Below are positions 53,687 to 64,000 of a stretch of DNA of 64,000 nucleotides, piece after piece. The notes beneath the pieces are model-generated. The model made no database searches, was not told the origin of the DNA, and worked only from the letters and a program-made list of their open reading frames with translations. Position numbers and translations under genes: made by a program. Positions within the stretch are counted from its first letter, which is position 1. Every line of letters starts with the position of its first letter. This DNA comes from Acidobacteriota bacterium (GTDB lineage Bacteria; Acidobacteriota; Blastocatellia; RBC074), in contig JADJXM010000033.1 of NCBI GenBank assembly GCA_016715865.1, positions 116,914 to 180,913 of the forward strand, written 5' to 3'.

Positions 53687-54694
53687 ATGAACAGAATCCT
53701 GCCGTTGCTGATCATCCTGGCTTTCGTCCTCTCATCCGGCTGTACCACGCGGGACATAGCTGCCGAGTCTGACGGAAACAAGATCAAGGTCGGAATCGTC
53801 TTCGACATCGGCGGCAAGGACGATCGATCGTTTAACGCTGCCGCCAACGTCGGCGTTCAGCGAGCGAAGAAGGATTTTCCGATCGTTCTGCGGGATGTCG
53901 AACCGGGCGATCCGACATCGATCGAACCGGCGCTCCGCGCCTTCGCACAATACGGGTACAATCTGATCACAGGCGTGGGTTTCGCGCAGGGCCCGATCCT
54001 CAAACAGGTGGCGACCGATTACCCGCAACTCCATTTCGTTCTGATCGATTCCGTCGCCGATCTGCCCAATGTCGCCAGTCTGCTCTTCAAGGAGCACGAA
54101 GGATCGTTCCTCGTCGGCATGATCGCCGCATACAAGAACAAGACAGGCACGATAGGTTTCGTCGGCGGGATGGACATCCCGCTCATTCATAAGTTCGCTA
54201 CCGGCTATGAAGAGGGCGCCCGCTACGTCAATCCGAAGATCAGAGTACTCAAAAACTATGTCGGCATCACCGACGCGGCCTGGAACAACCCGGGCAAGGG
54301 CAGGGAACTGGCCAATTCTCAGTATGAACAGGGCGCGGACGTTATTTTTCAGGCGGCCGGAAACTCGGGGCTTGGCGTCTTCGATGCCGCCGAGGCCTAC
54401 AATAAATTCGCGATCGGTGTTGACGCCAACCAGAACTGGGTCAAACCCGGTCACATCCTGACCAGCATGCTCAAACGCATCGATAACGCCGTCTATTCGG
54501 TCGTGCAGGACGAGGTCGCCGGTAAATTCAAAGGCGGTGTGCACGTTTACGGGCTCGAGAACAACGGCGTCGATTATGCACTTGACCAGTACAACAGGGA
54601 TCTCATTCCTGCATGGGTGATCGAAAAGGTCGATCAGGCCAAACGCGACATCATCGAAGGCAGGATCAAAGTCACTGACGCTATGGTGCAATGA
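53687..54694 (+). CDS. BMP-family nucleoside-binding lipoprotein
   Basis: 335 residues. Lipoprotein signal with lipobox LSSGC (Cys19). Type I binding-protein fold of the BmpA/PnrA/NupN family: KVGIVFDIGGKDDRSFNAAA near the N-terminus, ITGVGFAQGPIL, GFVGGMDIPLIHKFATGYEEGARYV and QAAGNSGLGVFDAA. These bind purine or pyrimidine nucleosides outside the membrane and pass them to an ABC importer. The importer ATPase is found only at 61888, seven kilobases away. Good ribosome site GGAGG before ATG 53687. Confidence 0.94.
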   Translation: MNRILPLLIILAFVLSSGCTTRDIAAESDGNKIKVGIVFDIGGKDDRSFNAAANVGVQRAKKDFPIVLRDVEPGDPTSIEPALRAFAQYGYNLITGVGFAQGPILKQVATDYPQLHFVLIDSVADLPNVASLLFKEHEGSFLVGMIAAYKNKTGTIGFVGGMDIPLIHKFATGYEEGARYVNPKIRVLKNYVGITDAAWNNPGKGRELANSQYEQGADVIFQAAGNSGLGVFDAAEAYNKFAIGVDANQNWVKPGHILTSMLKRIDNAVYSVVQDEVAGKFKGGVHVYGLENNGVDYALDQYNRDLIPAWVIEKVDQAKRDIIEGRIKVTDAMVQ

Positions 54695-54712
54695 AGAATA
54701 CTCTTCTCGACA

Positions 54713-55771
<1,059 letters not shown>

Positions 55772-55819
55772 ATGGTAATATGACGGTGCGATTCGCATCT
55801 CTTCAAATGAGAGGTGAAG

Positions 55820-57043
<1,224 letters not shown>

Positions 57044-57049
57044 TAATTT

Positions 57050-59992
<2,943 letters not shown>

Positions 59993-60135
59993 TCGATTAT
60001 GGCCCAGTTGGTTGGCGTGAGCGAAAAAATTGACCGCCCGGTAATATTCGCCCCATTCCCATCATTACCGGTTGAAGAGAGTAAAACCCGGTATCGCCGA
60101 CACGGGGCCGGCAATGGATAACAGTCGATCAATCG

Positions 60136-61880
<1,745 letters not shown>

Positions 61881-61887
61881 TGTCAGT

Positions 61888-63436
61888 ATGGGAGCCGTCG
61901 ATCTTCTCACGAAGGAGAATCATAAGCCGGCCACGGACATCATCGAAATGCGCCAAATCACCAAACAGTTCAACGTAGTAATTTATAACAGGTCGATCGA
62001 CTTGTCTATTCCCGCCCGGACGATCCGTCTGCATCGTCGGTGAAAGCAGGGCGGGGGAAGTCCACGATCATGAAGATCCTCTATGGCTTCTACTCGGCAG
62101 ATGAGGGAGAGATCTTTATCAATGGAATCAGGCGGGAGATCCGTTCGCCACACGACGCAATTGCACTCGGTCTGGGATGGTCCCCAGCCATTTCATGCTC
62201 GTCCCACCGATGACCGTTCTTGAAAATATCGTCCTCAGAGCCGAGCCTGGCACTCCGCGCTCATCGGCTTCAAAAAGCGAGGACCAGAGCCACAAACTGT
62301 CGGACGATTTCGGATTCCATATCGAACCACGTACGCTGTTAGCGGCCTGTCTGTCGGCCAGCAACGGCGCGTCGAAGTTCTCAGGCGCTCTACCGTGGGG
62401 CGGGAATTCTGACTCGATGAACCAACCGCTGTTCTGACGCCACAGGAGGTCCCGAAAAGTTCTTCCGCATCCTGCGAGCATGCGCGACCAGGAAAAACGA
62501 TCATCATCATCACTCACAAGTTGAACGAGGTGCTGGCGATCTCCGGATAACGTAACTGTCACTCGAGACGGACGGGTAGTCGGCGAAAGAAGACGACTAG
62601 CGAGACGTAACACCGCTGAGCTGGCGCGACTGATGGTCGGCCGTGATGTCCTGCGCGTCGAAAAGCCACCGCTGGCGGCCGGTCATCCGATTTTGCTGAG
62701 AGTTTTCAGGTCTGAATCTCGACGGGCGACTGAGGATATCGATTTCGAGGTGTGCGCAGGGTGAGATCGTGGCATCGCCGGCGTCGAGGGCAACGGACAG
62801 ACCAGACTGATCGAGGTGCTTTCGGTTTGCTGTACCCCGACAGCGGACGAATCATCCTCGATGGACAGGAGTTCAAAGAGCGCCACAGCGCGCCGTGCGA
62901 AAGAGATGGGCATCGCCCACATTCCCTGAAGACGAGCATGCCCGCGGACTGCTGCTGGATTTCGACCTCGCCGACAATTCCATTCTCGGAACGCATTATC
63001 GCGCTCCGGCGGCGCCCTCGATCGGTCTGATCGACTACGCTGCCGTGCATCCCCTTAAAGCTGATCGCCTGATCCGCGATTTCGATATTCGCCCACGTTA
63101 CACTACCCGCCAGAGCACTTTTCAGCGGAAATCGGCGAAGAAGCGATCAATCATCGCCCGTGAGTTCGACCTGCTGACCTGATTCTCGTCCCCTTTTAGC
63201 CGACGCGGGGTCGATATCGGCGCGATCGAATTCATTCACCGCAAACTTGTTGAACTGCGCGATGCCGGAACTGCAATCCTGCTCGTCTCCGCGGAACTGG
63301 AGAGAGTGCTTTCCCTTTCGGATCGCGTGCTGGTTATGTATCGGAGTAAGATCGTCAGCGAGGTCGATCCTCAAAATATCAAACAGGCTGGGGTGGGCTT
63401 TTGATGACCGGCGGCAAGGAGGATGAAACTAAATGA
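61888..63436 (+). pseudogene. ABC transporter ATPase of BMP/nucleoside type, frame-broken
   Basis: Fragments in three frames follow the duplicated ATPase of nucleoside ABC importers (YufO/NupO type): EMRQITKQFN, a Walker A-like GES.AGKST after removing one base near 62065, IFINGIRREIRSPHDAIALG, MLVPPMTVLENIVL, signature LSVGQQRRVEVL (62347-62382), IIIITHKLNEVLAIS, second-half IAGVEGNGQTRLIEVL, and GVDIGAIEFIHRKLVELRDA to DRVLVMY (63208-63345). It ends MTGGKEDETK. About ten indels; an intact gene would be near 510 residues. It would power the BMP lipoprotein at 53687. No permease gene is visible downstream in the window. Confidence 0.8.
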
Positions 63437-63989
63437 CTGCGGGGCGTTCTCCTCATCCTCATCAAACGCATCGAGCATGGTCTCCGCCATTCGCTGGATG
63501 GCCCGTCACACCCATCGCCTGGCCAGCCTCGTCATAACGGCTCGCCGAAGCCAGTTGCTCGGCATTAGCGGCCGCCTCCGATGCATACGACAGTTTCAAA
63601 TACTGCACCTGCATGCGCGGATTGCTCTTGAACTCCTGCAGATCTTCTCAATCCCGACCCGCAGTCCATTGATGTGGCAACCAGGGCTGCTTATACTTCT
63701 GTTCTGCGCCACTATTTCAGGCGTAACCTGTCCATACTTCGCCTGATCTTTACCAAACTCCAGCCGTTGACTATCTTGCCGTAAACGTAGAGGAATTTTG
63801 CTTGAAAATCGTGATCTGCTCCACGATACGACTTTCGCTTCGGGCCACTATCATCCTACAGCCGGCGCTGTTGCTGCAGGACGCCTCTTCGTTGTGGTTG
63901 GCCTCTTCTTCTGCGCATATGGTCTCGACCGAAGCAATTATCATCATTATCAAACTCAGCAATATTGCTGTGACGGCGTTTTTTCTCAA
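63437..63989 (-). pseudogene. Small secreted protein, unknown, frame-broken
   Basis: Starts at TTG 63989 with GGAGGA 5 bases upstream. The first 72 codons are open: a signal peptide (AVTAILLSLIMMIIASVE), then an acidic stretch (CAEEEANHNEE) and two nearby cysteines in SCSNSAGC. Further fragments on the same strand continue in other frames: QKYKQPWLPHQW, LQEFKSNPRMQVQYLKLSYA, SEAAANAEQLASASRYDEAG, and RMAETMLDAFDEDEENAPQ. Joined, they give about 180 residues, helix-rich toward the C-terminus. No family is recognised. It converges on the ATPase gene. Confidence 0.5.
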
Positions 63990-64000
63990 ACTGTCCTCCA

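Noticed and set aside
63437..63760. ABC permease reading (LLILIKRIEHGLRHSLDGP) after the ATPase
   Set aside because: Attractive because a permease is expected, but hydrophobic segments do not continue downstream, and the opposite strand gives longer coherent fragments with a signal peptide and ribosome site. Not excluded until the sequence is corrected.

Overview
The window is a gene-dense bacterial chromosome segment, most likely from an Acidobacteriota member and plausibly class Blastocatellia. The taxonomic call is inferred from gene content: a VWFA-related protein of the Acidobacterial type, a PSCyt1/DUF1549/DUF1553 plus DUF1501 pair, an ASPIC/UnbV-FG-GAP-TPR protein, an ECF sigma of the large soil-bacterial type next to a TPR-tailed Ser/Thr kinase, and many secreted single-copy enzymes. 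No rRNA, tRNA, transposase, prophage or CRISPR array was found.

Layout. 1-6.4 kb: two related MFS modules (one stand-alone and partial, one fused to a zinc ribbon, an FHA domain and a kinase fold whose catalytic residues are substituted) flank an ATP-grasp ligase and a secreted beta-propeller phytase. 6.5-11 kb: a DapA-family lyase/synthase, an ECF sigma and a kinase-TPR protein. 11-16.2 kb (minus): housekeeping genes rsmB, fmt, a small Cys-rich protein, ssb, def, aroC. 16.4-24.4 kb: Tat-exported oxidoreductase, SDR, SMP-30 lactonase, uvrB, lpd and an exported amidohydrolase. 24.7-27.6 kb: YCII-like protein, sigma factor and YHS-domain secreted protein. 27.7-33.6 kb: cytochrome/DUF1553 and DUF1501 proteins split by a MITE-like element, then a PQQ-propeller protein. 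33.8-36.5 kb: uxaC and folC. 36.5-41.8 kb: PA14 protein, ASPIC/UnbV protein, lepB. 42-47 kb (minus): asnB, polyprenyl-phosphate-type glycosyltransferase and two methyltransferases, looking like a surface-glycan cluster. 47.3-54.7 kb (plus): trmFO, VWFA protein, PIN-TRAM membrane protein, ispD-ispF, pyrimidine nucleoside phosphorylase, BMP nucleoside-binding lipoprotein. 54.7-61.9 kb: divergent sigma-like protein, double zinc-finger anti-sigma-like membrane protein, TPR-CHAT protease and an LGFP-repeat protein with a metzincin-like tail. 61.9-64 kb: the ATPase of a BMP-type nucleoside ABC transporter and a small secreted protein.

The most unusual structure is a family of intergenic hairpin elements built from 7-base units of the form AGTNNNN in the left arm and the complement NNNNACT in the right arm. 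At least eleven loci carry it. Four share a conserved core containing GAAGACATGGCCA. Several elements fill the whole spacer between two genes, supply stop codons, and place their last GGAAACT unit where a Shine-Dalgarno sequence would be. Other repeats are a 383-bp MITE-like element with 13-bp inverted ends and a 5-bp target duplication, and two related paired palindromes.

From about 57.05 kb to the end every gene is broken by many one-base indels, while every gene before that is intact. Compensating indels inside otherwise conserved motifs suggest uncorrected sequencing error more than natural decay, so functional statements there rest on pieces read from several frames.
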